Assembly: GCA_014762585.1 (NCBI GenBank)
Contig: JABURN010000035.1
Location: forward strand, 1 to 15,979
DNA: 15,979 nucleotides
Direction: 5' to 3'
From: Methylophaga sp.
Lineage (GTDB): Bacteria; Pseudomonadota; Gammaproteobacteria; Nitrosococcales; Methylophagaceae
Below the pieces are notes generated by a model. That model worked only from the letters and a program-made list of their open reading frames with translations. It was not told where the DNA came from and searched no databases. A program made the translations under genes and the position numbers. Of this stretch, positions 1 to 7,536 are shown in pieces (the stretch's first letter is position 1; every line of letters begins with the position of its first letter).

Positions 1-592
<592 letters not shown>

Positions 593-600
593 GCCTGAAA

Positions 601-635
601 ACCACTGCGCCGCTTCCCTGGCGCAGTGGTTTTTT
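601..635 (+). terminator. Intrinsic terminator between guaB and guaA
   Basis: An 11-bp perfect stem (601-611 with 620-630, ACCACTGCGCC against its complement) closes an 8-base loop and is followed by five T residues. A short A run just before the stem would give weaker termination on the other strand. It begins 8 bases after the guaB stop and ends 21 bases before the guaA start, so it should cut or attenuate transcription between two genes that usually form an operon. Confidence 0.85.
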
Positions 636-656
636 ATTTGATTTGAAGAGATCTCA

Positions 657-2234
657 ATGACCAGCAATATTCACGATCATCGCATTCTGATTCTGGACTT
701 CGGCTCCCAGTACACCCAGCTCATCGCCCGCCGTATTCGTGAAGCCGGCGTTTACTGTGAGCTGCGTAACCCGGAAATCACCGAAGCTGAGATTCGTGAA
801 TTCAATCCCAAAGGCATTATTCTCTCCGGTGGTCCCGATTCCACCATCGGTGAAGCGGCACCCAGTGCCCCGCACTGTGTCTTCGAAATGGGCCTGCCGG
901 TCCTTGGCATCTGCTACGGCATGCAGACCATGGCGGCACAGTTAGGCGGCAAAGTTGAGTCTTCCGCACACCGTGAATTCGGTTATGCCCAGATCCGTGC
1001 CCGGGGTCACTCCCTGTTCCTGCGTGATATTGAAGATCACACCACCGAAGAAGGCTGGGGCATGCTGGATGTCTGGATGAGTCACGGTGACCGTGTGGCG
1101 GAACTGCCTGAAGGTTTCAAAGTCATCGCCAGCACCGACAGTGCCCCGATTGCCGGTATGGCCGATGAAAGCCGTCACTTCTATGGCGTACAGTTCCACC
1201 CGGAAGTCACCCACACCACCCAGGGCCAGCGCATGATCGAGCGTTTCCTGGTTGAAATCTGTGGCTGCGAAACGCTGTGGACCGCAGCCAATATCATCGA
1301 TGATCACATTAGCGCCATTCGCGAACAGGTCGGTGAGGATGAAGTGTTGCTGGGTCTGTCCGGTGGTGTTGACTCTTCTGTCGTGGCTGCGCTGCTGCAT
1401 AAAGCGATTGGCGATCAACTGACCTGCGTGTTTGTGGATAACGGTCTGCTGCGTGAGCATGAAGGCGACCAGGTCATGGCGATGTTCGCCAAGCATATGG
1501 GGATTCGTGTCATTCGTGCCGATGCCGAAGATCGCTTCCTCAGCAAACTGGCCGGCGTTGATGATCCGGAACAGAAACGCAAAATTATCGGCAATACCTT
1601 CGTAGAAGTCTTCGATGAAGAAGCGGCCAAGTTGCCTAAAGTGAAATGGCTGGCCCAAGGCACCATCTACCCTGATGTTATCGAGTCGGCTGCGTCCAAA
1701 ACAGGCAAAGCCCATGTCATCAAAACCCACCATAACGTCGGTGGCCTGCCTGAGGAAATGAACCTCAAGCTGATTGAACCACTGCGCGAACTGTTCAAGG
1801 ACGAAGTCCGTAAACTCGGTGTCGAGTTGGGACTGCCCAGCGATATGGTTTACCGTCACCCCTTCCCGGGACCGGGCCTGGGCGTACGTATTCTGGGTGA
1901 AGTTAAAAAAGAGTATGCCGATCTGCTGCGTAAAGCCGATCATATCTTTATTGAAGAACTGCGCCGGCATGATCTTTATGACAAAACCAGCCAGGCCTTT
2001 GCCGTGTTCCTGCCGGTTAAATCGGTGGGCGTCATGGGGGATGGCCGTCGTTATGACTATGTGGTCTCGCTGCGCGCCGTCGAAACCATTGATTTCATGA
2101 CCGCCCGCTGGGCCAACCTGCCTTACGACTTCCTGGACCTGGTGTCACGTCGTATCATCAACGAAACAGCAGGAATCTCCCGGGTTGTCTACGATATCTC
2201 TGGTAAACCACCCGCCACGATTGAATGGGAATAA
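657..2234 (+). CDS. guaA: GMP synthase (glutamine-hydrolysing)
   Basis: GuaA converts XMP to GMP using ATP and the amide of glutamine. At 525 residues it has the usual full length of the bacterial two-domain enzyme. The N-terminal class I glutamine amidotransferase domain (about 8-200) shows the nucleophile elbow GICYGMQ with Cys86 and the partner residues His181 and Glu183 in FHPEV. The ATP pyrophosphatase domain (about 210-400) carries the P-loop SGGVDSS at 235-241. The C-terminal dimerisation domain ends in the typical PATIEWE. The start at 657 has a GAAGAG ribosome binding site 6 bases upstream and gives the expected N-terminus. No promoter is obvious in the 21 bases after the upstream terminator, so expression may rely on read-through from guaB or on a promoter inside guaB. 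Confidence 0.98.
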   Translation: MTSNIHDHRILILDFGSQYTQLIARRIREAGVYCELRNPEITEAEIREFNPKGIILSGGPDSTIGEAAPSAPHCVFEMGLPVLGICYGMQTMAAQLGGKVESSAHREFGYAQIRARGHSLFLRDIEDHTTEEGWGMLDVWMSHGDRVAELPEGFKVIASTDSAPIAGMADESRHFYGVQFHPEVTHTTQGQRMIERFLVEICGCETLWTAANIIDDHISAIREQVGEDEVLLGLSGGVDSSVVAALLHKAIGDQLTCVFVDNGLLREHEGDQVMAMFAKHMGIRVIRADAEDRFLSKLAGVDDPEQKRKIIGNTFVEVFDEEAAKLPKVKWLAQGTIYPDVIESAASKTGKAHVIKTHHNVGGLPEEMNLKLIEPLRELFKDEVRKLGVELGLPSDMVYRHPFPGPGLGVRILGEVKKEYADLLRKADHIFIEELRRHDLYDKTSQAFAVFLPVKSVGVMGDGRRYDYVVSLRAVETIDFMTARWANLPYDFLDLVSRRIINETAGISRVVYDISGKPPATIEWE

Positions 2235-2500
2235 AACGCTTTCATCTGATAATCAGCGGCCGCGTCCAGGGTGTCAGCTACCGTATGTCAGCCTGGGAAA
2301 AGGCGCGGCAACTGGGCCTGAGCGGCTGGGTCCGCAATCTCAATGACGGCCGCGTGGAAATGATCATTGAAGGCGACTCTTCACTTCTTGAGCAGATGAC
2401 AGACTGGGCCGGACAGGGCCCCCGCTTTGCCAGCGTCACCAACGTGGATGTCAGCGAAGAAAAAGTCTCCGGCGACCTGGAAGATTTTGAGATTCGTTAA
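2225..2500 (+). CDS. acyP: Acylphosphatase
   Basis: This small cytoplasmic enzyme hydrolyses the carboxyl-phosphate bond of acylphosphates such as carbamoyl or acetyl phosphate. The 91-residue length fits the family. Signature 1 is GRVQGVSYR at 12-20, with the substrate-binding Arg20. Signature 2 is [12 protein letters not shown] from 34, with catalytic Asn38. The ATG lies inside the end of guaA and overlaps its coding region and stop by 10 bases, which implies translational coupling. No separate ribosome binding site is needed or clear. Its physiological role is unsettled across bacteria. The overlap shows co-expression with GMP synthase, but a functional link is not established. Confidence 0.93.
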   Translation: MGIKRFHLIISGRVQGVSYRMSAWEKARQLGLSGWVRNLNDGRVEMIIEGDSSLLEQMTDWAGQGPRFASVTNVDVSEEKVSGDLEDFEIR

Positions 2501-2668
2501 GCTAAACTGAACTCACATTTATTGTGACATCCTCTGCTTTGTTTTCTTCCTGGTCTGGCATCCCTCGCCCGCCCCACCATATTGATAGAAAGCCCCAATA
2601 AACCCAGCCTGAATTTGCCTTGGTATTAATGGCTGAGCTGACAGCCGCTAAACTCACAGCCTCATGGT

Positions 2669-2696
2669 TTGCTAAAGCAGAGACAAGCGCTATGAT
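2669..2696 (+). promoter_or_regulatory. Candidate sigma-70 promoter
   Basis: TTGCTA (4 of 6 matches to the -35 consensus), a 16-base spacer and TATGAT (5 of 6 matches to the -10 consensus) lie 36 bases before the start of the next gene. This is the best-looking promoter in the 232-base gap after acyP. I see nothing else in that gap beyond a small TCACA/TGTGA hairpin at 2513-2527. Confidence 0.5.
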
Positions 2697-2732
2697 GTCC
2701 CGACACCGCAAAAAACAATAAAAGGACAGTTC

Positions 2733-3158
2733 ATGGCTCGGCAGTTTGATTCTCAGGGTTTTATGTGGCGTTTTATCTTTGCGCTGGCACTCGTCTTCAT
2801 CACCTACAACCCCTCTGGCCTCAGTTACTATCACTGGCTGAAAAGTGGGCTGGGTGAGGGCGAATTACTCACTCCCCCTTTTGCCATGGTCTCAGTCGTG
2901 CTGCTAATCGGCTGGACGATATACCTTCGTGCCACCTTCCGATCCCTGGGCGGTTTCGGCCTGCTACTGGCGATTGCCTTTTTCGCTATTGTCATCTGGT
3001 GGCTGGTCGATCTGGGCCTGCTCGGCATTAATAACGTCTCGGTGTTCAGCTATATCGTACTGTTCCTGCTGGCCGCAGTGCTTGCTGTGGGCATGAGCTG
3101 GTCACATATTCGCCGACGTCTCTCGGGTCAGGCGGATATGGATGACGTGGATGAATAA
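2733..3158 (+). CDS. Four-helix membrane protein, DUF6524-like
   Basis: This is a 141-residue inner-membrane protein of unknown function. Four hydrophobic segments lie at about 10-28, 48-66, 73-93 and 103-122, followed by a basic patch (HIRRRL) and an acidic tail, which suggests a cytoplasmic C-terminus. The N-terminal pattern FMWRF...FITYNPSGLSYYHWL matches, from memory, a family of short proteobacterial membrane proteins catalogued as DUF6524. The start at 2733 has an AAAGGA site 6 bases upstream and a promoter-like sequence at 2669-2696. It overlaps the following transporter gene, so the two are probably co-translated. No catalytic motif is visible. Confidence 0.8.
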   Translation: MARQFDSQGFMWRFIFALALVFITYNPSGLSYYHWLKSGLGEGELLTPPFAMVSVVLLIGWTIYLRATFRSLGGFGLLLAIAFFAIVIWWLVDLGLLGINNVSVFSYIVLFLLAAVLAVGMSWSHIRRRLSGQADMDDVDE

Positions 3159-4488
3159 GTCGGCCAATGCTCAGCAGCAATCGCCAGATACACTCAGCGA
3201 CAGCGCAGCCCGGGCCGCTTACGATCTTCTGACCGCAGAGGATGATGGCCGCGTCTGTCGTGATATCCCCGAAGCGCTCTGTGACGAACAGCCGCGTAAT
3301 TTCAGCACCCATGTCCTGTCTTTATCCCTGACGAAAACAGCCGATGCCCTGCTGAATCCCAAACTGATTCTGAGCTGGATTCTGACCACACTGGGCGCCT
3401 CACAATTTGTCGGCCTGCTGGTGCCGATAAGAGAAGCCGGTGCGCTACTGCCACAACTGTTTATTGCCGGCCGGATCAGAAATATGCCACGGAGAAAATA
3501 TGCCTGGGCGATCGGTAGCGGTCTGCAGGGTCTATGCGCCGGTGGTATGGCTATCGCAGCCTTGTTGCTGGAAGGTGCGGCACTGGGTTGGACTATCATC
3601 AGCCTGCTGACGCTGCTCGCCTTATCCAGGAGCATCTGCTCGGTATCTTACAAGGACGTGCTGGGTAAAACAGTAGGTAAAACCCGGCGTGGTACGGCGA
3701 CCGGTTCCGCTGCGACCGTGGCCGCGGCGATGACTATCGCTTATGCCATGCTCATCGCCTCGGGCCTGTTCGACAAAATCAATATTGTGATTATTGGTCT
3801 GATTTTCGCTGCCTTGTTCTGGCTGACGGCAGGCTTTCTGTTCTCGACACTGAAAGAGACTGCAGGTGCCACCGAAGGTGGAGCCAACCCGATCAGCGTG
3901 GCCAGAGAAAACCTGCGTTATCTTATCGATGACCGCGAATTGAGATTGTTCATTATCACCCGTTCGCTGCTGGTTTCAACAGCGCTGGCCCCGCCTTTTA
4001 TGTTGGCTTTGAAAGCGGAATCGATGCAGGACAATATCAGTGGTCTGGGCTGGCTGTTACTGGCTTCATCACTGGCCAGCCTGCTCAGCAGTTATGTCTG
4101 GGGACGGCTGTCGGATCGTTCCAGCCGTAAAGTGTTACTGCTCGCCGGACTGGGCGGTGGACTGTCGCTGACACTCACGGTGATTGCTTCACAGGCTGAT
4201 TGGTTGAATGTGCCCTGGCTTTTACCTTTTTTATTATTTAGTCTGATGATTGCCTATGGTGGGGTGCGACTGGGACGCTCGGTCCACCTGGTCGATATTG
4301 CCGATCAGGATAAAAGAGCCGTTTACACTGCCCTGTCCAATACCATCATCGGCATTATTCTTTTGCTGACCAGCCTGTTCAGCATTGTTGCCAGCCTTTA
4401 TGGTGAAGCGGTTGTGCTGGCAATGTTTGCGTTGATGAGTTTTGCGTCGATGTCGTCGGCTTATCTTATGCGCGAAGCACAGGCATAA
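3142..4488 (+). CDS. MFS-type membrane transporter with long soluble N-terminus
   Basis: This 448-residue polytopic protein looks like a major facilitator superfamily member of unknown substrate. About 55 hydrophilic residues precede the first membrane segment, an unusual length for the family. The helical core runs from about 73 to 441. The loop GRLSDRSSRK at 321-330 fits the G-x-x-x-D-R-x-x-R-[RK] motif between helices 8 and 9, and GRIRNMPRRK at 110-119 is the degenerate equivalent in the first half. The start codon is uncertain: ATG at 3142 overlaps the preceding gene by 17 bases, ATG at 3151 by 8, and both read into the same protein. Overlap with the DUF6524-like gene implies coupled expression. 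The family assignment is moderate and no substrate can be proposed. Confidence 0.82.
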   Translation: MTWMNKSANAQQQSPDTLSDSAARAAYDLLTAEDDGRVCRDIPEALCDEQPRNFSTHVLSLSLTKTADALLNPKLILSWILTTLGASQFVGLLVPIREAGALLPQLFIAGRIRNMPRRKYAWAIGSGLQGLCAGGMAIAALLLEGAALGWTIISLLTLLALSRSICSVSYKDVLGKTVGKTRRGTATGSAATVAAAMTIAYAMLIASGLFDKINIVIIGLIFAALFWLTAGFLFSTLKETAGATEGGANPISVARENLRYLIDDRELRLFIITRSLLVSTALAPPFMLALKAESMQDNISGLGWLLLASSLASLLSSYVWGRLSDRSSRKVLLLAGLGGGLSLTLTVIASQADWLNVPWLLPFLLFSLMIAYGGVRLGRSVHLVDIADQDKRAVYTALSNTIIGIILLLTSLFSIVASLYGEAVVLAMFALMSFASMSSAYLMREAQA

Positions 4489-4534
4489 AATCGATACCAA
4501 TAATAAAACTCAACTCACGTACAAGGAGACAACA

Positions 4535-4942
4535 ATGGATAACTTCCTTACCGCCTGGAGACCTCGTGTTCTGAGTCTCGTCCGCATTATTTCGGCGTTT
4601 TTATTTATGGCCCACGGCACCCAGAAGATGTTCGGCTTTCCGGCTGAGCAGCGCTACCCCTTTGAGCTGTTCTCACTCTCCGGCGCAGCCGGCGTGCTGG
4701 AAGTCGTTGGCGGCTTGCTGCTGTTAATTGGTCTGTTTACTCGTCCGGTGGCCTTTATTCTGTCCGGCCAGATGGCTGTCGCTTATTTCCTGGTACACGC
4801 ACCTCAAGGTTTCTGGCCGCTGAATAATGGTGGTGAGTTGGCGACTATGTTCAGCTTTGTGTTCCTGTACTTTGTGTTTGCCGGCGGAGGCTCATGGAGC
4901 GTCGACTCTATGTGCAAACATAAACGCAATCAATCTCTGTAA
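4535..4942 (+). CDS. DoxX family membrane protein
   Basis: This is a 135-residue inner-membrane protein of the DoxX/DoxD-like family, four-helix proteins of loosely defined function sometimes linked to redox or thiosulfate metabolism. Typical features are RIISAFLFMAHGTQKMFGF near the N-terminus and the glycine-rich second helix GAAGVLEVVGGLLLLIGLFTR, with RP at 70-71. I chose ATG 4535 because AAGGAG lies 6 bases upstream and translation from there begins directly at the family's N-terminus. An in-frame ATG at 4442 lies inside the preceding gene and would add an arginine-rich leader that looks like shadow coding. The C-terminus ends in a short basic tail with one cysteine. The gene follows the MFS gene after 46 bases and may be transcribed with it. 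Confidence 0.9.
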   Translation: MDNFLTAWRPRVLSLVRIISAFLFMAHGTQKMFGFPAEQRYPFELFSLSGAAGVLEVVGGLLLLIGLFTRPVAFILSGQMAVAYFLVHAPQGFWPLNNGGELATMFSFVFLYFVFAGGGSWSVDSMCKHKRNQSL

Positions 4943-4951
4943 GTCTGAAAA

Positions 4952-4985
4952 GCTGCGGTCAGTTCCTGTTCCGACTGGCCGCAGC
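4952..4985. terminator. Inverted repeat after the doxX-type gene, possible weak terminator
   Basis: A 12-bp stem with one mismatch-type G/T position (4952-4963 with 4974-4985) closes a 10-base loop, 10 bases after the doxX-type stop. No T run follows on the plus strand, while the minus-strand RNA would be followed by four U residues. It could limit read-through or protect the 3' end of the mRNA. Confidence 0.4.
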
Positions 4986-5013
4986 CAATCATATCCAAGC
5001 CAATGAGCTCTGA

Positions 5014-5346
5014 ATGGAAATTTTCCGCGTTTTTGTCCTGTTTATTCTGACCGCACTGGCAGAAATCATTGGTTGTTATTTGCCCTACCTATGGCTGAAA
5101 CAGGGCTATTCAGCCTGGCTTTTAATCCCTGCAGCGATCAGCCTTGCTCTGTTTGCCTGGCTGTTGACCCTGCATCCGCATGCGGCCGGTCGGGTCTATG
5201 CCGCCTATGGCGGTGTCTATGTCAGCGTGGCTTTGCTCTGGTTATGGGCTATTGACGGCATCCGTCCCAGCATCACTGACTGGCTGGGTGTGGCAGTGGT
5301 GCTGGTCGGCATGCTGATTATCATGCTGGGGCCCAGACAGTTATAG
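5014..5346 (+). CDS. ynfA: YnfA / UPF0060 family membrane protein
   Basis: This 110-residue, four-helix inner-membrane protein closely resembles E. coli YnfA: the runs [31 protein letters not shown] and DWLG match it nearly word for word. The topology is that of the small multidrug resistance superfamily, and some YnfA proteins have been reported as drug efflux pumps, but the native role is unclear. The length equals the family norm. The ATG at 5014 has only a weak upstream GAGC as a ribosome binding site, but no other in-frame start preserves the N-terminus. It sits alone between an inverted repeat and a lipoprotein gene. Confidence 0.93.
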   Translation: MEIFRVFVLFILTALAEIIGCYLPYLWLKQGYSAWLLIPAAISLALFAWLLTLHPHAAGRVYAAYGGVYVSVALLWLWAIDGIRPSITDWLGVAVVLVGMLIIMLGPRQL

Positions 5347-5429
5347 CCAGGACAATAAATTCTTTCAGCCTCGCGCAATATTTATCTGTTTGAGATAGCA
5401 TCATCAGAAACTCATTTCAGGAGCACACC

Positions 5430-5684
5430 ATGTTCAATTCAGGCATGCCTTTATTTTCCCGCAAGCTTATAGTTTTAATCGGCTTGATTCTGTCATGTAG
5501 TGTCACGACGGGTTGCGCGACGCGGGTATTGATGTCTTCAGACCGCTATGAAAAGCCGGACAGGGAAACCAATCAATGGCGCTCAATTGATCAACAATCC
5601 CGCCAGTGGCATCTACAGCAAAACATTGAACAGACTTATCTGACCGCAGTTGAAAACGACGCCCATGCCGAACATTCAATTTAA
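5430..5684 (+). CDS. Small putative lipoprotein, unknown function
   Basis: This is an 84-residue protein I do not recognise. A positively charged start (SRKL at 10-13) leads into a hydrophobic stretch (13-27) ending in VTTGC, so Cys29 could be lipidated by the lipoprotein pathway. The -3 position is T rather than the preferred L, so the lipobox is not ideal. The mature part, about 56 residues, is hydrophilic, rich in Q, R, D and E, and lacks a recognisable domain. The start is supported by CAGGAG at 5418-5423, 6 bases before the ATG. It precedes another small lipoprotein gene. The short length lowers confidence somewhat, but the signal peptide and ribosome binding site support a real gene. 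Confidence 0.68.
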   Translation: MFNSGMPLFSRKLIVLIGLILSCSVTTGCATRVLMSSDRYEKPDRETNQWRSIDQQSRQWHLQQNIEQTYLTAVENDAHAEHSI

Positions 5685-5764
5685 TCGATTGCTTCACAGT
5701 CCTTCACATGAATTTGCCGATTGAAAATGTTACTGTCGTAGAAATTTCCATGAAGGAGCAAATG

Positions 5765-5908
5765 ATGATGAAAAAGTTAATGGCGGTGCCCGTCTTACTT
5801 ATGACCCTAACAATGGCAGGCTGTCATGGCCACCTTCATCACAATCATCCGCCAGGTCATGATCCTGATGGCCCCGGTAACAGTGAGAATGCACCAGGGC
5901 ATCAATAG
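5765..5908 (+). CDS. Very small histidine-rich lipoprotein
   Basis: This tiny envelope protein is about 47 residues long from the chosen start. It has the signal sequence MMKKLMAVPVLLMTLTMAGC, with a good lipobox (TMAG|C). The mature part has about 28 residues, 7 of them histidine (CHGHLHHNH at its start), plus several proline, glycine and acidic residues and no hydrophobic core. Such composition suggests metal binding (zinc, copper or nickel) at the outer-membrane or periplasmic surface, but this is inference. Three consecutive in-frame ATGs occur at 5762, 5765 and 5768. The AAGGAG at 5753-5758 best fits 5765 or 5768. An upstream in-frame ATG at 5708 would bury the signal peptide and is unlikely. 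Confidence 0.68.
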   Translation: MMKKLMAVPVLLMTLTMAGCHGHLHHNHPPGHDPDGPGNSENAPGHQ

Positions 5909-5931
5909 AAATGCCCAATCGATATGAAATC

Positions 5932-5987
5932 CAGCAAGCCAGCTTTATCAACACAGATCAGGAAATAGCCCCCAGCTTGGCTTGCTG
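5932..5987. repeat. Imperfect inverted repeat in an intergenic region
   Basis: CAGCAAGCCAGCT (5932-5944) pairs with 5974-5987, with one bulged base and a 29-base interior. No T run follows on the plus strand, so it is not a typical terminator. It lies in the 147-base gap between the histidine-rich lipoprotein gene and the next gene, and could be an mRNA 3' end structure or a protein-binding site. Confidence 0.45.
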
Positions 5988-6055
5988 CAACTCATCCCAG
6001 ACTATACTGGCCAATACTATTCTGCTAAACGATTAATCAGGCACAAGGATTTATT

Positions 6056-6277
6056 ATGACTTTCACACGTATTATCGGGGTTTTACTGATTGTGGCTGGC
6101 ACCGCGGGCCTGATTTACGGTGATTTCAGCTTCACTAAAGAAACCCACCAGGCAGAGCTGGGACCACTGGAACTGGAGCTGCAGGAAAAAGAAACTGTTC
6201 AGGTACCGACCTGGGCCGGTGCCGGCGCGATTGGGGTCGGCGTTATCCTGTTACTGGTTAGTGGCCGGCGCCGTTAG
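6056..6277 (+). CDS. Small two-helix membrane protein, unknown function
   Basis: This 73-residue protein has two membrane segments (about 5-22 and 53-70) joined by a charged loop containing YGDFSFTKETHQAELGPLELELQEKETVQVP, shown here as key parts: YGDFSFTKETH, then acidic LELELQEKE. It ends in RRR, indicating a cytoplasmic tail. This pattern, with TKETH after the first helix and a second helix starting at a PxW, is common among uncharacterised proteobacterial proteins, but I cannot give a family name safely. AAGGA at 6045-6049 lies 6 bases before the ATG. Six bases separate its stop from the next small membrane gene, so the two form an operon and may act together. Confidence 0.8.
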   Translation: MTFTRIIGVLLIVAGTAGLIYGDFSFTKETHQAELGPLELELQEKETVQVPTWAGAGAIGVGVILLLVSGRRR

Positions 6278-6283
6278 GGGAGA

Positions 6284-6529
6284 ATGATGATGGATATCGC
6301 AAGCCTGACCGCCCTGTTTGGCTGGATGACCGTGATCAATTTCGCGCTGTTAATTTTCAGCACCCTGATGCTGACCGTGTTCAGGACATCTGTCATCAGA
6401 ATTCATACCCGGGTCACCGGGCTTGAAGAAAATGCGCTCAAGCCGGTGTATCTCTATTTTCTGGGCTTTTATAAAGTGCTGATTATTCTATTTAACCTGG
6501 TTCCCTATCTCGCGCTCAAGCTAATCTGA
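6284..6529 (+). CDS. Small membrane protein, DUF6868-like
   Basis: This 81-residue inner-membrane protein has two strong hydrophobic segments (about 15-33 and 60-79) around a short basic stretch, VIRIHTRVTGLEENAL. The layout FGWMTVINFALLI...RIH...GL...YF...YK...FNLVPYLAL matches what I remember of the DUF6868 family of short proteobacterial proteins with no known function. Three ATG codons in a row (6284, 6287, 6290) follow GGGGAG, which overlaps the previous gene's stop. 6290 has the most usual spacing, so the first one or two methionines may not be used. It is tightly coupled to the two-helix protein gene before it. Confidence 0.82.
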   Translation: MMMDIASLTALFGWMTVINFALLIFSTLMLTVFRTSVIRIHTRVTGLEENALKPVYLYFLGFYKVLIILFNLVPYLALKLI

Positions 6530-7025
6530 ATTCCGGCCTCATTGCGCCTCAGCGTTTCTGCTGGTCACTATCTGATGAGCTAAATGAATCAGCAAGGGCC
6601 GAGACTGGAGTTTCTGCCTATCCACAAAGTCTTAAGGACTTGTCTTTTTCCTCACCGCTATCTGCTCACTTAAATTCCCCCCTTTCTGCCTGGTTAGCTT
6701 GAAGGCGCCTCACTGAATGCCTTCACTTCCCGCCAATCAGGGCTGACTTTGTCATCAATAGCCCCAAAAACGAGCAGGGACTTTTTCAGCTGAATTCGAC
6801 TTTAATTCTTTTCTCAAGCTCAGTACCACATAGGTTTATATACGATCGGGGATTTGTTTCTGAGTCCAGCAAAAGTCTTTTTTAGGAATGCAAGACAACC
6901 CATCGGGAAATTTTGCTGATAGTATCGCCAATCCACAAACGGATCTCTGCTTCTTAAACAACTCTTTGAGCATGTTTAAAAAACAGTCATTCAATGTGGG
7001 TGTTGTTGTTTAAAGGAGAACACCT
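6530..7025. other. Gene-poor 496-base intergenic stretch upstream of psiE
   Basis: I see no coding region with plausible start, ribosome binding site and protein character on either strand. A weak terminator-like hairpin lies at 6624-6649 (7-bp stem with one bulge, five T residues), which could end the preceding operon. The rest has lower GC than the surrounding genes and includes an AT-rich patch near 6835. The right end (6950-7018) can fold over the psiE ribosome binding site and is listed separately. A poor promoter-like pair, TTGAGC at 6966 and TTCAAT at 6990 with an 18-base spacer, is also present. Confidence 0.6.
6950..7018 (+). promoter_or_regulatory. Potential RNA helix occluding the psiE ribosome binding site
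   Basis: TTAAACAAC at 6954-6962 is a perfect complement of 7005-7013. With one bulged A (7014), the helix continues by pairing CTTC (6950-6953) with the Shine-Dalgarno core GGAG (7015-7018), including one G-U pair. This makes 13 pairs around a 42-base loop that itself contains a small TGTTT/AAACA hairpin. The helix is AU-rich and would hide the ribosome binding site when formed, as in RNA thermometers or other translational switches. It only matters if transcription starts upstream of 6950, which I cannot verify. Confidence 0.4.
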
Positions 7026-7421
7026 ATGGAGCACCAAGTAAATAAATCGGTGAGCCGTACGCTCGCCATAGCACAGGACTTTGGTCTACTTGTCGTAGCA
7101 CTGGCAACACTGGTGGCGATTGGCATTGAAATCAAAATCATGGTCGATAACCGCTTTGTCTCGCTTACTGACCTGTTGTTGCTGTTCATCTATCTGGAAG
7201 TCATCACGATGGTCGCGGTGTATTACGAATCGGGTGAGTTGCCAATCAAAATCCCGCTTTATATCGCCATCGTCGCTTTGGCGCGGTATCTGATTCTGGA
7301 TATGAAAAATATTGATACCTGGCGGATTCTGGGCATCGCTTCAGCCATTCTGCTGATTGGCGGTGCCATCATCGTCATTCATTACTGCAAGACGCTGATG
7401 CCGGATAAGGTTAAAAGCTAA
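7026..7421 (+). CDS. PsiE family membrane protein
   Basis: This 131-residue inner-membrane protein belongs, by length and layout, to the phosphate-starvation-inducible PsiE family. Four hydrophobic segments lie at about 17-37, 47-66, 76-92 and 101-120. The central FIYLEVITMVAVYYESGELPIKIPLYIAIVALARYLIL, seen here as LEVITM, YYES, IPLYIAIVALAR, is the conserved core. The E. coli relative responds to phosphate limitation, but its biochemical role is unknown. A strong AAAGGAG precedes the ATG by 7 bases and may be sequestered by an upstream RNA helix. No Pho box is evident to me. A strong terminator follows, so the gene is a single transcription unit. Confidence 0.88.
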   Translation: MEHQVNKSVSRTLAIAQDFGLLVVALATLVAIGIEIKIMVDNRFVSLTDLLLLFIYLEVITMVAVYYESGELPIKIPLYIAIVALARYLILDMKNIDTWRILGIASAILLIGGAIIVIHYCKTLMPDKVKS

Positions 7422-7448
7422 TCATTACGCGATGAGAAGCTTTTGTGG

Positions 7449-7475
7449 CGGCGGTAGCAATACCGCCGTTTTTTT
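7449..7475 (+). terminator. Intrinsic terminator after psiE
   Basis: An 8-bp perfect stem CGGCGGTA/TACCGCCG (7449-7456 with 7461-7468) closes a GCAA tetraloop of the GNRA type and is followed by seven T residues. It separates psiE from the molybdate genes. Confidence 0.92.
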
Positions 7476-7483
7476 ATCTTTTG

Positions 7484-7507
7484 CGTTATGCATGCCCGTG
7501 CATTACG
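7484..7507 (+). promoter_or_regulatory. ModE-type operator upstream of the regulator gene
   Basis: This 24-base imperfect palindrome begins CGTTATGCA and ends TGCATTACG: the two 9-base arms pair at 8 of 9 positions around 6 central bases. CGTTAT...ATAACG-type half-sites over 24 bases match what I recall of the E. coli ModE operator. A promoter-like pair overlaps it: TTGCGT at 7481 (poor) and TACGAT at 7504, with a 17-base spacer. Binding here would block transcription of the regulator, and of modABC if read through. It lies 29 bases before the modE-type start. Confidence 0.68.
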
Positions 7508-7536
7508 ATTAGAGTCATTCGAAACCGGAACAGACT

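Noticed and set aside
942..1970. Long open frame of 342 residues on the minus strand
   Set aside because: It is fully inside guaA, its frame is the mirror of guaA codon use, and its residue pattern resembles no protein. No ribosome binding site supports it.
2513..2527. TCACA and TGTGA as a CRP site
   Set aside because: The half-sites are in the reverse order and five bases apart, so they form a small hairpin and not a TGTGA-N6-TCACA site.
2502..2834. Open frame of 110 residues on the minus strand in the gap after acyP
   Set aside because: It overlaps the well-supported DUF6524-like gene and its promoter, has no clear ribosome binding site and has a composition unlike a real protein.
4442..4534. 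Upstream in-frame start for the DoxX-family gene
   Set aside because: It lies within the MFS gene, adds a basic leader not expected for the family, and the strong AAGGAG fits ATG 4535.
6624..6649. Firm terminator call for the small membrane protein operon
   Set aside because: The stem is short, AT-rich and bulged, so it is only mentioned as weak within the intergenic entry.
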